Notes: a model not told the origin generated them from the letters alone. A DNA stretch of 46,292 nucleotides from JBGSWL01 sp041752455 (GCA_041752455.1 JBGSWL010000106.1:1-46292), one strand, 5' to 3'. Numbered from the stretch's first letter, positions 16,959 through 25,833 are shown. Numbers and translations: made by a program.

Positions 16959-17819
16959 CTAACTACGCCAGACAGCCGGAAGCGGGTGGTTACCGCGCAA
17001 CGCCGATATCAGCGTCGCCAGCGTCGGGCGCAGGACATAGCTGTCGCGCGCAATGATCCGGGCGACGAGGCGACCGGGCAACGCGGTGACACCGATGCGA
17101 AGACCATCGCCGGATGCCGAAGTGAGCGCTGCCTGCCGGAGCGCATCGGCTGCGCTTGACGTCCCCTCATCCGTGGCAGGAACCAGCATGATCGTCGCCA
17201 CCGCACACCATCCGCCGGTGACCGGCGCACGTGCCAGAAGCGCAGCGGCATCGCCGTCGATGCGAACGCTTTCGGCATGGACCAGGCGTCCGGCGCGGCG
17301 GATGCGCCAGCGGTCGGAAAGAGACAAGCGCGTCACGGTTTCGCCCATCGCCTGCCGCCCAAACACCAGCGTCTCGAGACCCAGGAACGCCGCACCTTCT
17401 GCAAGATCCACCTCGAGCGTCCGCTCGAGACGGCTCTCGTCGAAGAGGATTGTTTCCTGCGGCAGCCAGTCGAGACGGGCGCCGCTGGCGACGGTCAGTT
17501 GCGTGTTCTGGACCGCGTGACCACCGGCCGAGCGATAGATCCGCTCTGCCGCCTGCGTCGTGACAACCAGCGCCGTGTTGGCGCCAGCCTCGCAGCGCCA
17601 AACAAGGTGATCGCCGCCGGTCAGTCCGCCTGACGTGTTGATCAGGACAGCTTCGAGGTGCGAATGCGATGCGCGCGGGATGCGGACCTTGGCGTTGGCG
17701 CGCTGGTGCAACTGGTCGAGTGCGGTCCGGCCGCCGGATCCGGCCTTGACGACGATCGACGCGCTGCCGTCGGCTCGCTGCATGCGCATGGCAGTCGTTT
17801 GCTCCGCCGTGGCGCTCAC
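16959..17819 (-). CDS. ureD: Urease accessory protein UreD
   Basis: UreD/UreH (286 aa), a scaffold that with UreF and UreG helps load nickel into apo-urease. Family features are LINTSGGLTGGDHL near residue 60, TTQAAERIYRSAGG near 86 and LDWLPQETILFD near 115. It starts with GTG 17819, overlapping the trhO stop (GTGA), so the two genes are translationally coupled. In most rhizobia ureD precedes ureA, but here the gene converges directly on galU and no ureABC, ureE, ureF or ureG is in the window. The rest of the urease system, if present, must lie elsewhere. Confidence 0.9.
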   Translation of the reverse strand: MSATAEQTTAMRMQRADGSASIVVKAGSGGRTALDQLHQRANAKVRIPRASHSHLEAVLINTSGGLTGGDHLVWRCEAGANTALVVTTQAAERIYRSAGGHAVQNTQLTVASGARLDWLPQETILFDESRLERTLEVDLAEGAAFLGLETLVFGRQAMGETVTRLSLSDRWRIRRAGRLVHAESVRIDGDAAALLARAPVTGGWCAVATIMLVPATDEGTSSAADALRQAALTSASGDGLRIGVTALPGRLVARIIARDSYVLRPTLATLISALRGNHPLPAVWRS

Positions 17820-18745
17820 CGGTCACCGACATGGCGTTCGCCGCGCGTTTCGGCCTCGTCAACCTGACGCTGGCGCTCGGCAAAGCGGGCCCGGTCCGCG
17901 TCGCTGAACGTGCCGATGCACTGGTGGCAGGAAATGCCGCGCCGGTAATGCGGGCTCCGCCGGTCGGCTATGGTCAGCGGATTGCCACAGGCGCGGCACA
18001 GCGTGTTGGCACCCGGCACAAGGCCGTGGCCGACGCTGACCCGCTCGTCGAAGACGAAGCATTCGCCGTCCCACAGGCTCTGCTCCTGCGGCACTTCTTC
18101 GAGATATTTCAGGATGCCGCCCTTGAGATGATAGACGTCGTCGTAGCCGTGCGTCTTCATGAAGGCGGTCGCCTTCTCGCAGCGGATGCCACCGGTGCAG
18201 AACATGGCGATCTTTTTCTTGCCGCGCAGGCGGTTTTCGTTGCGTGCGACCCAATCGGGAAATTCGCGGAACGTCTCGGTTTCCGGATCAATGGCGCCAC
18301 GAAACGTGCCGACGGCGACCTCGTAGGCGTTGCGGGTATCGATGACGACCGTCTCGGGATCGGCGATCAGCGCATTCCAGTCATGGGCGTCCACATAGGT
18401 GCCGACGATCGTCAACGGATCAGTGTCGGGAACGCCCATCGTGACGATTTCCCGCTTCAGCCGCACCTTCATGCGATGAAACGGCATCGTCTCGGCAAAA
18501 CTTTCCTTGTGCTCAAGGCCGGAAAACTCCGGCTGGTCGCGCAGCCAGGCGATCAGCGTGTCGATGGCGGCGCGCGAACCGGCAACCGTTCCATTGATGC
18601 CCTCGGACGCCAGCAGCAGCGTTCCCTTGATGCCCAGGCCGCAGCAGATCGTTGCGAGCGGCCGTTTCAGGCTCTCGAAACGGTACAGGCGCGCAAAATG
18701 ATAAAGCGCGGCAACGACGATTGCAGGTGAGGTATCGGTGGCCAT
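17816..18745 (-). CDS. trhO: tRNA uridine(34) hydroxylase TrhO (rhodanese-like)
   Basis: A 309-aa protein of the YceA/TrhO family, which hydroxylates uridine 34 of certain tRNAs in an oxygen-dependent way. It has an N-terminal acylphosphatase-like region (residues 1-100, with GIKGTLLLASEGINGTVAG) and a rhodanese domain with active-site loop FCTGGIRCEKA. The C-terminal tail has two cysteine pairs (LCRACGNPL and CHQCIG) that may bind zinc. ATG 18745 is preceded by a near-perfect AAAGGAGGG. It is divergent from the muramidase gene and drives ureD behind it. Confidence 0.94.
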   Translation of the reverse strand: MATDTSPAIVVAALYHFARLYRFESLKRPLATICCGLGIKGTLLLASEGINGTVAGSRAAIDTLIAWLRDQPEFSGLEHKESFAETMPFHRMKVRLKREIVTMGVPDTDPLTIVGTYVDAHDWNALIADPETVVIDTRNAYEVAVGTFRGAIDPETETFREFPDWVARNENRLRGKKKIAMFCTGGIRCEKATAFMKTHGYDDVYHLKGGILKYLEEVPQEQSLWDGECFVFDERVSVGHGLVPGANTLCRACGNPLTIADRRSPHYRRGISCHQCIGTFSDADRARFAERQRQVDEAETRGERHVGDR

Positions 18746-18884
18746 TTCCCTCCTTTAGCGCCGGAATGCGGCCACGCAAAGAGGATTGCCGTCGCGATCA
18801 CCCACGACGGTTTGCGAACTTATCGACCGGCGCGCCGGCCTTGCGACAATCGCTCGCAAACCGACGGTGCAGGAGAGCAAGGCC

Positions 18885-19805
18885 ATGGCGCAATTTCCGG
18901 AAGATACGAAAAACGAAATCATCGACGTGGCGCGACGGCACGGCCTAGACCCGGCACTGCTGCTGGCGATCTGCGAAGTAGAAAGCGGCGGCCACGCCTT
19001 TGCGATGATCGATGGCCGGCGCGAGCCGTTGATCCGGTTCGAGGGCCACTGGTTCGACCGGTTGATTGCCGACCCGCAGAACCGCGAGATCGCGCGGACG
19101 GCGGGGCTCTCTTCGCCCAAGGCGGGCGCTGTCGCCAACCCGGCGACGCAAAAAGCCCGCTGGGCTTTGCTGGCAAGGGCAGAAGCGGTCGACCGGACTG
19201 CGGCTCTGCAGTCAGTCTCTTGGGGTCTCGGCCAGATCATGGGGTTTCACTGGAAGGCGCTCGGCTTTTCCTCGGTCGAGGACATGGTGGCCGAGGCGCG
19301 GTCCGGTGTTGCGGGTCAGGCCGGGTTGATGATGCGGTTTCTGGCCGCCAACAATCTTCTGGCGCCGCTCCGCGAACGCGACTTCGAAGCCTTTGCCCGC
19401 CGCTACAACGGGCCGGGATATGCTCGCAACGGCTACCATACCAAACTGGCGGCGGCGTTTCGACGCCACAAGACTTCCGGCAGCGAGTCCGCAGCGGTCA
19501 AGGCGCCGTCTGGCGGCGTTTTGAAACGTGGTGACAAAGGCCCCACGGTTGCCGATCTGCAGCGCATGCTGACGACGGCCGGACATCCCGTTGCAGCCGA
19601 TGGCGACTTTGGCGCCAGAACCGAAAAGGCGGTGCGCGATTTCCAGCGCCGCGCCGGGATTTCCGATGATGGTATCGTCGGACCGAAGACATTTGCTGCG
19701 TTGAAAACAAGACTGCCGCGAACAGGGTCGGTCTTTGCATTTCTCGGTGTTCTGCGCCGCATCTTGCCTTCGCTGTTGCGCATTTTGGGTGCAATGCGCC
19801 GATGA
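18885..19805 (+). CDS. N-acetylmuramidase with peptidoglycan-binding domain
   Basis: A 306-aa predicted cell-wall hydrolase. Residues 1-190 match the N-acetylmuramidase (DUF3380) fold; the likely catalytic glutamate is in LLAICEVESGGHAF (E31 or E33). Residues 213-275 form a PG_binding_1 domain (VLKRGDKGPTVADLQRML, then DGDFGARTEKAVRDFQ). The C-terminal 25 residues are a basic, hydrophobic helix (FLGVLRRILPSLLRILGAMR). There is no signal peptide, so export would need a holin-like or other route, as for phage endolysins. ATG 18885 has GGAG at 18872-18875. No other phage genes are adjacent. Confidence 0.85.
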   Translation: MAQFPEDTKNEIIDVARRHGLDPALLLAICEVESGGHAFAMIDGRREPLIRFEGHWFDRLIADPQNREIARTAGLSSPKAGAVANPATQKARWALLARAEAVDRTAALQSVSWGLGQIMGFHWKALGFSSVEDMVAEARSGVAGQAGLMMRFLAANNLLAPLRERDFEAFARRYNGPGYARNGYHTKLAAAFRRHKTSGSESAAVKAPSGGVLKRGDKGPTVADLQRMLTTAGHPVAADGDFGARTEKAVRDFQRRAGISDDGIVGPKTFAALKTRLPRTGSVFAFLGVLRRILPSLLRILGAMRR

Positions 19806-19887
19806 TGGCGTCTGCGAAGGCTTGCGATAGCCGATCGCCTTCATGCTATAGGCGGGGCGGAAAACTCCGGGCAAAGGACACGTCAAC

Positions 19888-20523
19888 ATGGGCCAGAACA
19901 CAGAAATGCTGCTGCCGATCATGTCGGGGCAAAGGGTCATCCCGGTCATCGTGATCGACGATGCCGCCCATGCGGTGCCCTTGGCGAGGGCGCTGGTCGC
20001 CGGTGGCCTGCCAGCCATCGAGATCACTCTGCGTACCGACGCGGCCCTCGATGCGATTGCCGCGATTGCTGCCGAAGTTCCCGATGCACTGGTCGGTGCC
20101 GGTACGGCGCTGAATGGTGCCCAGTTCGACGCTGCGGTTGCGGCGGGCTCTAAATTCGTCGTTTCGCCCGGCTTCACGCTGGAGCTTGCCGATGCGGCCA
20201 ATGGCTCCGACGTGCCGCTTCTGCCGGGATGTGTCACCGCGAGCGAGATCATGGCAGCGCTGGACGAAGGCTACAGCCTGCTGAAGTTCTTCCCGGCCGA
20301 ACAGGCGGGCGGCGCGGCCTACCTGAAGTCGCTGTCGTCGGTGTTTCGCCAGGTCCGGTTCTGCCCGACCGGCGGCATCTCCACAGCCAATGCGACGGAC
20401 TATCTTTCGCTGCCCAACGTTCTGTGTGTCGGCGGGTCCTGGGTTGCGCCGAAGGACGCCATGGTTTCCGGCGACTGGGCTACGGTCACGGCGCTGGCCC
20501 GGGCAGCGGCAGAGATCGGCTGA
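19888..20523 (+). CDS. eda: 2-dehydro-3-deoxyphosphogluconate (KDPG) aldolase
   Basis: Class I aldolase (211 aa) that splits KDPG to pyruvate and glyceraldehyde 3-phosphate in the Entner-Doudoroff and uronate pathways. The Schiff-base lysine is in YSLLKFFPAEQAGG, the general acid region in LPAIEITLRTDAA, and the phosphate site in RFCPTGGIS. ATG 19888 follows AAAGGA at 19873-19878. No edd or uronate genes are adjacent. It ends in a strong bidirectional terminator shared with the convergent TRAP binding protein gene. Confidence 0.96.
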   Translation: MGQNTEMLLPIMSGQRVIPVIVIDDAAHAVPLARALVAGGLPAIEITLRTDAALDAIAAIAAEVPDALVGAGTALNGAQFDAAVAAGSKFVVSPGFTLELADAANGSDVPLLPGCVTASEIMAALDEGYSLLKFFPAEQAGGAAYLKSLSSVFRQVRFCPTGGISTANATDYLSLPNVLCVGGSWVAPKDAMVSGDWATVTALARAAAEIG

Positions 20524-20553
20524 TCATACTCGCAGGAAGTGGTCCAAACAAAA

Positions 20554-20580
20554 AAGCCCGGGCAATTGCCCGGGCTTTTC
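20554..20580. terminator. Bidirectional intrinsic terminator between eda and dctP
   Basis: A perfect palindrome at 20554-20577 (AGCCCGGGCAATTGCCCGGG core) is flanked by A and T runs. It can end transcription of eda on the plus strand and of the TRAP binding-protein gene on the minus strand. Confidence 0.9.
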
Positions 20581-20598
20581 GTTTCAGGCGGAGCCGTA

Positions 20599-21708
20599 TC
20601 AGAGACGGCCGGCGCGCTGCTGCAGCATCTGGAAGGTGTCGAAGTTGTATTCCGACAGCTGGAACCAGAGGTAACCGTCGCGGCGGAAGCCCATGTAGCT
20701 GTCATGGACTTCCTTGAAGGTCGCGTTGGTCGCGCCGATTTCAGCATAGGCCTCGGTTGCCGCGTTGAAGCAGGCTTCGAGGATTTCCTGGCTGTACGGG
20801 CGAAGCTGCGTGCCGCCAGCGGCGAGCTGCTTCAGTGCGGTCGGGTTCAGCGTGTCGTAGCGTGCCATCATGACGTCGTTGGCGAGTGCGGACGCGGCCT
20901 TGACGATGCCCTTGTAGAAGGTCGGAAGCTCGTTCCAGGCATCAAGGTTGATCATGTTGAGCAGCGTCACGCCGCCTTCCCACCAACCCGGATAGTAGTA
21001 GTACGGCGCAACCTTGTTGAAGCCGAGCTTCTGGTCATCGTACGGGCCGACGAACTCGGCAGCGTCAATGGTGCCCTTTTCGAGCGCCGGGTAGATGTCG
21101 CCGCCGGGCAGACCCTGCGGAACAACGCCGACGCGCTCGATGATCTTGCCACCAAAACCGCCGATACGCATCTTCAGGCCCTGAAGGTCGGCAACGGTGT
21201 TGATTTCCTTGCGGAACCAACCGCCCATCTGGGCGCCGGTGTTGCCAGCCGGGAATGCGATCATGTTCTGGGTGGCGTAGAACTTGTTCAGCAGGTCCAT
21301 GCCGCCGCCTTCATACATCCAGCCGTTGGTCAGGCGCTGGTTCAGGCCGAAGGGAACGCCCGTGCCGAATGCGTAGGTCGGGTCCTTGCCCCAGAAGTAG
21401 TACGATGCGGTGTGCGCCATTTCGATCGTGCGGTTGGCAACGGCATCCGCACCTTCCAGTGCACCGACGATTTCGCCCGCGCCGAAGACCTGAACGGTGA
21501 AATTGCCGTCAGTGGCTTCCTTCATGGCATTGGCGAAGACTTCTGCGGCACCGTAAATTGTGTCGAGTGCCTTCGGGAAACCCGACGAGCAGCGCCAGGT
21601 GATTTTCGGCATTGTCTGCGCGATGGCCGGAGCTGCGAGCGTGGTTACAGCAGCGGCAGCGCCTGCGCCGGTCATGCCGGCCTTCTTGATAAATGAACGA
21701 CGATCCAT
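20599..21708 (-). CDS. dctP: TRAP transporter solute-binding protein (DctP/TakP type)
   Basis: Periplasmic binding protein (369 aa) with a twin-arginine-type leader MDRRSFIKKAGMTGAGAAAA and cleavage after APAIAQ. The conserved arginine that binds the carboxylate lies in LQGLKMRIGGFGG, and AEFVGPYDDQKLGF and PGWWEGG match the mannitol/chloroaromatic or 2-oxoacid (TakP) branch. ATG 21708 follows GGGAGG. No permease genes are next to it. The only DctQ/DctM genes in the window are 14 kb away, on the same strand, and that DctM is of the long type that works with TakP-like binding proteins. The ligand is unknown, perhaps a 2-oxo acid. Confidence 0.9.
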   Translation of the reverse strand: MDRRSFIKKAGMTGAGAAAAVTTLAAPAIAQTMPKITWRCSSGFPKALDTIYGAAEVFANAMKEATDGNFTVQVFGAGEIVGALEGADAVANRTIEMAHTASYYFWGKDPTYAFGTGVPFGLNQRLTNGWMYEGGGMDLLNKFYATQNMIAFPAGNTGAQMGGWFRKEINTVADLQGLKMRIGGFGGKIIERVGVVPQGLPGGDIYPALEKGTIDAAEFVGPYDDQKLGFNKVAPYYYYPGWWEGGVTLLNMINLDAWNELPTFYKGIVKAASALANDVMMARYDTLNPTALKQLAAGGTQLRPYSQEILEACFNAATEAYAEIGATNATFKEVHDSYMGFRRDGYLWFQLSEYNFDTFQMLQQRAGRL

Positions 21709-21956
21709 TCGGTCCTCCCATGAACGAAAACTGACCAACCGGAACCCTCGGGCACCGGCAATAGCCAGCGTCAACTTACAGCTTTCGGGAAAGCTGTCCA
21801 CAGACCAGCTTTTCATGTGGTCAAGATTTTTGTCCACTTAATCGATTTTATCGCCCTTCGGCGCCGCCAACTGCGCTCTTGCAAGCGCGGGCGCCTTCCA
21901 CCAGATTGGTGCCGGTGCCAAATCGCCGAATAGCGCGTCTTTCCATGGGGTTGAAC

Positions 21957-22721
21957 ATGCAGCCAATCGTTGCCGTCGTCGCCGATGTGCGCCAGTTCGA
22001 CAATTACACCTGGCATTGCTCGCCGCAGCAGTATCTGACTGCGGCGTTTGACGTCGCCGGCGTGCTTCCCCTGCTGGTGCCGGCATTCGGCGCGCGCATT
22101 GATGTCGAGGCGCTGCTGTCGCGGGTCGACGGGGTGCTGGTGACCGGTTCTCGCACCAATGTGCATCCCTCAAACTACGGCGAAGCGGCGACGCCCGCGC
22201 ACGAACCGTTTGATCCGGCACGTGACGCGACGACGCTGCCGTTGATTCGCGCCGCGGTGGCGCGCGGTGTGCCGCTGCTGGCGATCTGCCGCGGCATGCA
22301 GGAACTCAACGTGGCGCTCGGCGGCAAGCTTGCGACCGAAATCCAGGAGCAGGAGGGGATTGATGATCACCGTGCGCCGGCCAGCGACGACAACGCCGTG
22401 CGCTTTGCCATCCGTCATCCGATAAGGGTTGCGGCGGGGACGTGTCTTGCGCCGATCCTCGGCGTCGGTGAAGTGGCGGTCAATTCACTGCATCGCCAGG
22501 CCATCAGCGCCATGGCTCCGCGCCTTGCGGCAGAAGCCCATGCGCCGGATGGCACGATCGAGGCTGTATCCGTGATCGACGCGCCCGGCTTTGCCATCGG
22601 CGTCCAGTGGCATCCGGAGTACTGGGCCAACACCGATGCGCCGTCGCGGCGCATCTTCGAGGCGTTTGGCGCTGCTGTCCGTGCCCATGCAGGCGCACAA
22701 GGCACGGCGAAGGTCGCCTGA
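21957..22721 (+). CDS. Class I glutamine amidotransferase-like gamma-glutamyl hydrolase (PuuD-type)
   Basis: A 254-aa member of the C26 peptidase group that includes gamma-glutamyl-GABA hydrolase PuuD. The nucleophile elbow is LLAICRGMQELNVALGG, and the catalytic His-Glu pair lies in GVQWHPEYW. DGVLVTGSRTNVHPSNY near residue 58 and NSLHRQA near 180 also fit. It would cleave a gamma-glutamyl amide in the cytoplasm during polyamine or amine breakdown, but no puuA-C genes are nearby. ATG 21957 (GGGG 6 bases upstream) is preferred over ATG 21945, which has no ribosome-binding site. Divergent from dctP; 8 bases from the convergent gene at 22730. Confidence 0.9.
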   Translation: MQPIVAVVADVRQFDNYTWHCSPQQYLTAAFDVAGVLPLLVPAFGARIDVEALLSRVDGVLVTGSRTNVHPSNYGEAATPAHEPFDPARDATTLPLIRAAVARGVPLLAICRGMQELNVALGGKLATEIQEQEGIDDHRAPASDDNAVRFAIRHPIRVAAGTCLAPILGVGEVAVNSLHRQAISAMAPRLAAEAHAPDGTIEAVSVIDAPGFAIGVQWHPEYWANTDAPSRRIFEAFGAAVRAHAGAQGTAKVA

Positions 22722-22729
22722 AGGGTCGA

Positions 22730-23155
22730 TCAGTAGGCCGAGAACGATATCTCGACATTGCGCGGGGAAACGACTTCCCACGCAAATCCGTCGCCACGCG
22801 CCAGCTTCAAAAGTTCGTTGCCGCGATGATCGGTCACCGTGACCATGCCGACGCGATCCTCGCGCCAGGCTCGTGCTGCGGCGAAACTGGTGCCAAGCGT
22901 GGCGCAGTTCTTGGCCGGTTCTATACGGTGGACATCATAGCCCGGGTCGCGGTGCAGCGCGAAAAGGCATGTCTGATTGGTGCGGTGGTCGAGTGCCATG
23001 AACATGTCGCCCGAAAATGGCCGCGCCGTCGGCACAGAGGCGGTGGTGATCGGGTCGATGCCGGGATTTGTGCCGAAACTTGCGCCGGCGATCATCATCG
23101 CGCCAACGCCGGCAATTGAAATGCCGTTGAGCATGTTGGTGGTATTCAATCGCAT
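22730..23155 (-). CDS. Exported protein resembling AprI/Inh metalloprotease inhibitors
   Basis: A 141-aa protein with an N-terminal hydrophobic segment (about residues 10-27), so probably exported. The rest resembles the small beta-barrel of the AprI/Inh inhibitors in layout: two cysteines likely to form a disulfide (C63 in NQTCLFAL and C84 in AKNCATLG), a GYDV turn, then RAWREDRVGMVTVTDHRGNE. This is pattern recognition only; overall identity may be low. ATG 23155 has GGGGGC upstream and is preferred to an ATG nine codons earlier. It follows the 2-hydroxyacid dehydrogenase gene by 64 bases on the same strand. No secreted serralysin-type protease is in the window. Confidence 0.5.
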   Translation of the reverse strand: MRLNTTNMLNGISIAGVGAMMIAGASFGTNPGIDPITTASVPTARPFSGDMFMALDHRTNQTCLFALHRDPGYDVHRIEPAKNCATLGTSFAAARAWREDRVGMVTVTDHRGNELLKLARGDGFAWEVVSPRNVEISFSAY

Positions 23156-23219
23156 GGCTGCCCCCGCAAAATGCCTGCACAAGATGTGCCAACAATCGGC
23201 CAGCAGGGTTAAGGGCGGG

Positions 23220-24203
23220 TTACGACGCCGTGCGGATATTCAGCGCTTCGGTTTCAGGCACCGGCGTCAGCGCCGGCTTTCCGGCAAACCAGGCTTGCAG
23301 ATTGGCAATCACCAGATCGCCCATGGCGGACCGCGTATGCACGCTGGCGGAAGCCACATGCGGCAGGAGGACTGCATTGGGCAGATCGATCAGGTCTTGG
23401 GGCACGTTCGGCTCGTCGGCAAAGACGTCAAGGCCTGCGGCGGCGATCACCCCGGTCGACAGGGCCGAAACAAGCGCCGGTTCGTCGACGGTAGCGCCGC
23501 GCCCGACATTGATCAGCACGCCGTGTTCGCCGAGGGCCGCCAGTACCTCGGCGTTGATGGCGTTTCGCGTTTGCGGCGTTGCCGGCGCCACACAGATCAG
23601 CGTGTCGCAGTTGCGGGCGAGATCCAGAAGCGAGGCGTCATAGGCATAAGGCACGCCATCGACGGGACGGCGGTTGTGATAGCGGATTGCAACGCCGAAC
23701 CCTTCGAGACGGCGGGCGATGGCAGAGCCGATCCGGCCCATGCCGAAAATGCCGACGGTACGCGCCCGCAACGTCAGTGAAGACAGCGGGAAGGCGCTGC
23801 CGGGCCGCCAGTTTCCGGCGCGCAGAAAGGCCTCGGCGCGCGGCAGATCACGCAGCGTGTTGATCAAAAGGCCGATGGCGGTGTCAGCAACCTCATCATC
23901 CAGCACGCCGGGCGTGTGGGTGACGACGACGCTGCGCCGTGCGCAGGCGTGTGCATCGACGTGGTCGTAACCGACGCCGAAGCTTGCGACGATTTCAAGC
24001 GAAGGAAACGCGTCAAGCAGGGCATCGTCGACACGCGAGAACAAGCAGGCCAGTCCGCGGATGGCGGCGCGGCGCTGCTCCGGCAAGGCCATCAGGTCGG
24101 CATTGGCGCCGACTGAACAGTCAAACAGTGTCAACAGTTTCTCGCGGGTCGGCGCATGGCCGCCGGCGCTCACGGCAAGCGCGATGTCATGTGTTGTACT
24201 CAT
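23220..24203 (-). CDS. D-isomer-specific 2-hydroxyacid dehydrogenase
   Basis: NAD(P)-dependent oxidoreductase (327 aa) of the glyoxylate/hydroxypyruvate reductase type. The dinucleotide loop is TVGIFGMGRIGSAIARR. The catalytic arginine is in INVGRGATVDE, the glutamate in GLDVFADEP and the histidine in LLPHVASAS. ATG 24203 lies 7 bases after the LacI gene stop, with GTGGAG at about 24220 on the minus strand as ribosome-binding site. The pair is an operon, and the regulator probably controls the enzyme. The true substrate (hydroxypyruvate, glyoxylate or 2-ketogluconate) is not decided by sequence. Confidence 0.93.
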   Translation of the reverse strand: MSTTHDIALAVSAGGHAPTREKLLTLFDCSVGANADLMALPEQRRAAIRGLACLFSRVDDALLDAFPSLEIVASFGVGYDHVDAHACARRSVVVTHTPGVLDDEVADTAIGLLINTLRDLPRAEAFLRAGNWRPGSAFPLSSLTLRARTVGIFGMGRIGSAIARRLEGFGVAIRYHNRRPVDGVPYAYDASLLDLARNCDTLICVAPATPQTRNAINAEVLAALGEHGVLINVGRGATVDEPALVSALSTGVIAAAGLDVFADEPNVPQDLIDLPNAVLLPHVASASVHTRSAMGDLVIANLQAWFAGKPALTPVPETEALNIRTAS

Positions 24204-24210
24204 CTTGCGG

Positions 24211-25239
24211 TCAACGCTCCACGGGGTGTCCGGTTGATTGGCGCACATGCAGTTCCGGACGGATCAATTCGAGCGAGCCGGTGAGCGGACGCTTGTTCTC
24301 GATCCGGTCAAGCAGGGCGCGCGCGGCCTGGCGTCCGACTTCGCGCTGGCCGTTCCAGACCGTGGTGAGCGCGGGCGTGGCGATTTCTGCTTCTTCCAGA
24401 TCATCGTAACCGGTGACGGCGATATCGACCCCGGGCACGAGGCCTGCTCTCGCGATGCCGTTCATCATGCCGATGGCAACCAGATCGTTCCAGCAGACGG
24501 CAGCGGTCGGCCGATCGCGCAGGGCGAGGAACTGGCTTGCCGCCTCGAAACCGGCAGCCTTGGTGCGCGGTCCGGGAAGGCGCCATTGTGGCCGGACTTC
24601 AAGTCCCGCCTGCTGCATGGCGGTGACATAACCCTGATAGCGGTCGCGACCGGTGGACGTCTTGTCCGTGCCGCCGACCATGGCGATGCGTGTGTGGCCG
24701 AGTGCGATGAGGTGGTTGGTGGCAAGGCCGATGCCGAACGCATCATCGCCGCGAAACACGGGCACATCGGCGCCGTCGACCGAGCGGGCGATGAAGACGA
24801 ACGGGAGACCATTGCGGCGGCCAAGTTCGATATCGGCGACGGGGGTGTCGATGGCTGGCGACATGATCACGCCATCGGCACCGAGCTGCATCAGCGTTTC
24901 AAGAAAGTCGCGCTGCTTTTCAACCGAATCGTAGTGGTTCGACAGCAGGAATGTCTGGCGCGAGCGGTCGAGTTCGGTTTCGATTGCCCGCAGGATCTCG
25001 GCATAGAACGGGTTCATGATGTCGTGCACGACGACACCGATGATTCCCGATCGCGAGGTCCGAAGGCTCGCTGCGCGGCGGTTGTAAATGTAGCCGATTT
25101 CAAGCGCGTAGGCCTTGACCCGTTCGCGGGTTGCATCCGCCACCAGCGGACTGTCGCGCAGCGCCAGCGATACGGTCGCCGTGGACACCCCAAGTGCTTC
25201 GCCGATCGTCGACAATTTGATCTTCTGTGCAATGTGCAT
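24211..25239 (-). CDS. LacI-family transcriptional regulator
   Basis: A 342-aa repressor-type regulator. The N-terminal helix-turn-helix and hinge read LSTIGEALGVSTATVSLAL and RERVKAYALEIGYIYNRRAA. A periplasmic-binding-protein-like sensor domain follows from about residue 63 (GIIGVVVHDIMNPFYAEIL). It precedes a 2-hydroxyacid dehydrogenase gene by 7 bases and likely autoregulates the pair in response to a sugar or sugar acid. The 63 bases between it and the marR gene are the probable promoter; a pair of A/T-rich hexamers lies near 25260-25285 but no clear operator can be assigned. Confidence 0.94.
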   Translation of the reverse strand: MHIAQKIKLSTIGEALGVSTATVSLALRDSPLVADATRERVKAYALEIGYIYNRRAASLRTSRSGIIGVVVHDIMNPFYAEILRAIETELDRSRQTFLLSNHYDSVEKQRDFLETLMQLGADGVIMSPAIDTPVADIELGRRNGLPFVFIARSVDGADVPVFRGDDAFGIGLATNHLIALGHTRIAMVGGTDKTSTGRDRYQGYVTAMQQAGLEVRPQWRLPGPRTKAAGFEAASQFLALRDRPTAAVCWNDLVAIGMMNGIARAGLVPGVDIAVTGYDDLEEAEIATPALTTVWNGQREVGRQAARALLDRIENKRPLTGSLELIRPELHVRQSTGHPVER

Positions 25240-25302
25240 CGACGTTCCGGCTAAACAACCTGAACGGATTTAAAAGATTTCAACGGGGTCGTAAAGTGGC
25301 GC

Positions 25303-25833
25303 TCAGACGGCGTCTTCGAGGTCATCCTCGACGGGCGCGACAATCGCGATCACCGCATCGCGCTTGCGGTCGGGGCTCGCGTCGCGGCCCAACAGGTTTT
25401 CCTCGATGTGCTCGAGGATTTTTTCCAACTGCTTGCGGTCTTTTTTCTTGATGCCCTTGAGCGCCTGCTTTTCCGCCTTGCGCAGCGCCTTTTTCATGGC
25501 ATCGAGAATGGCATGCCCTTCGGTTGTCAGCCGCACGGTGACCTGGCGACCATCGGAATCGGAACTGGTGCGGGTGACGAACCCCTGTTCCTCAAGGCGA
25601 CCGATCGTCTTGGTGATGGTGGGAGGGCGCACACCGAGATCGCGGGCGATGGCGCCCGGCGTCATCGCGTCATGGGCCGCCAGCAATTCGATGATCTTTT
25701 CCTGACCGGCATAAAGCCCGGTTTTCAGCAGATGGCGCGCATAGTGCGTACGTCCCTGACGCGCCACATCATGCAGTCGCGTCATCAATGCGGCGTTTTC
25801 GCCATCGCGGTCGGCAGCAACATTCCGGCTCAT
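25303..25833 (-). CDS. MarR-family transcriptional regulator
   Basis: A 176-aa winged-helix regulator. The recognition helix region is PGAIARDLGVRPPTITKTIG and the wing is GFVTRTSSDSDGRQVTVRLT. A long charged C-terminal helix (about residues 115-150, KKALRKAEKQALKGIKKKD) is probably part of the dimer interface. It is divergent from the 8-oxoguanine deaminase-type gene across 108 bases, the usual arrangement for a local repressor and its target. Its ligand is unknown. Confidence 0.92.
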   Translation of the reverse strand: MSRNVAADRDGENAALMTRLHDVARQGRTHYARHLLKTGLYAGQEKIIELLAAHDAMTPGAIARDLGVRPPTITKTIGRLEEQGFVTRTSSDSDGRQVTVRLTTEGHAILDAMKKALRKAEKQALKGIKKKDRKQLEKILEHIEENLLGRDASPDRKRDAVIAIVAPVEDDLEDAV

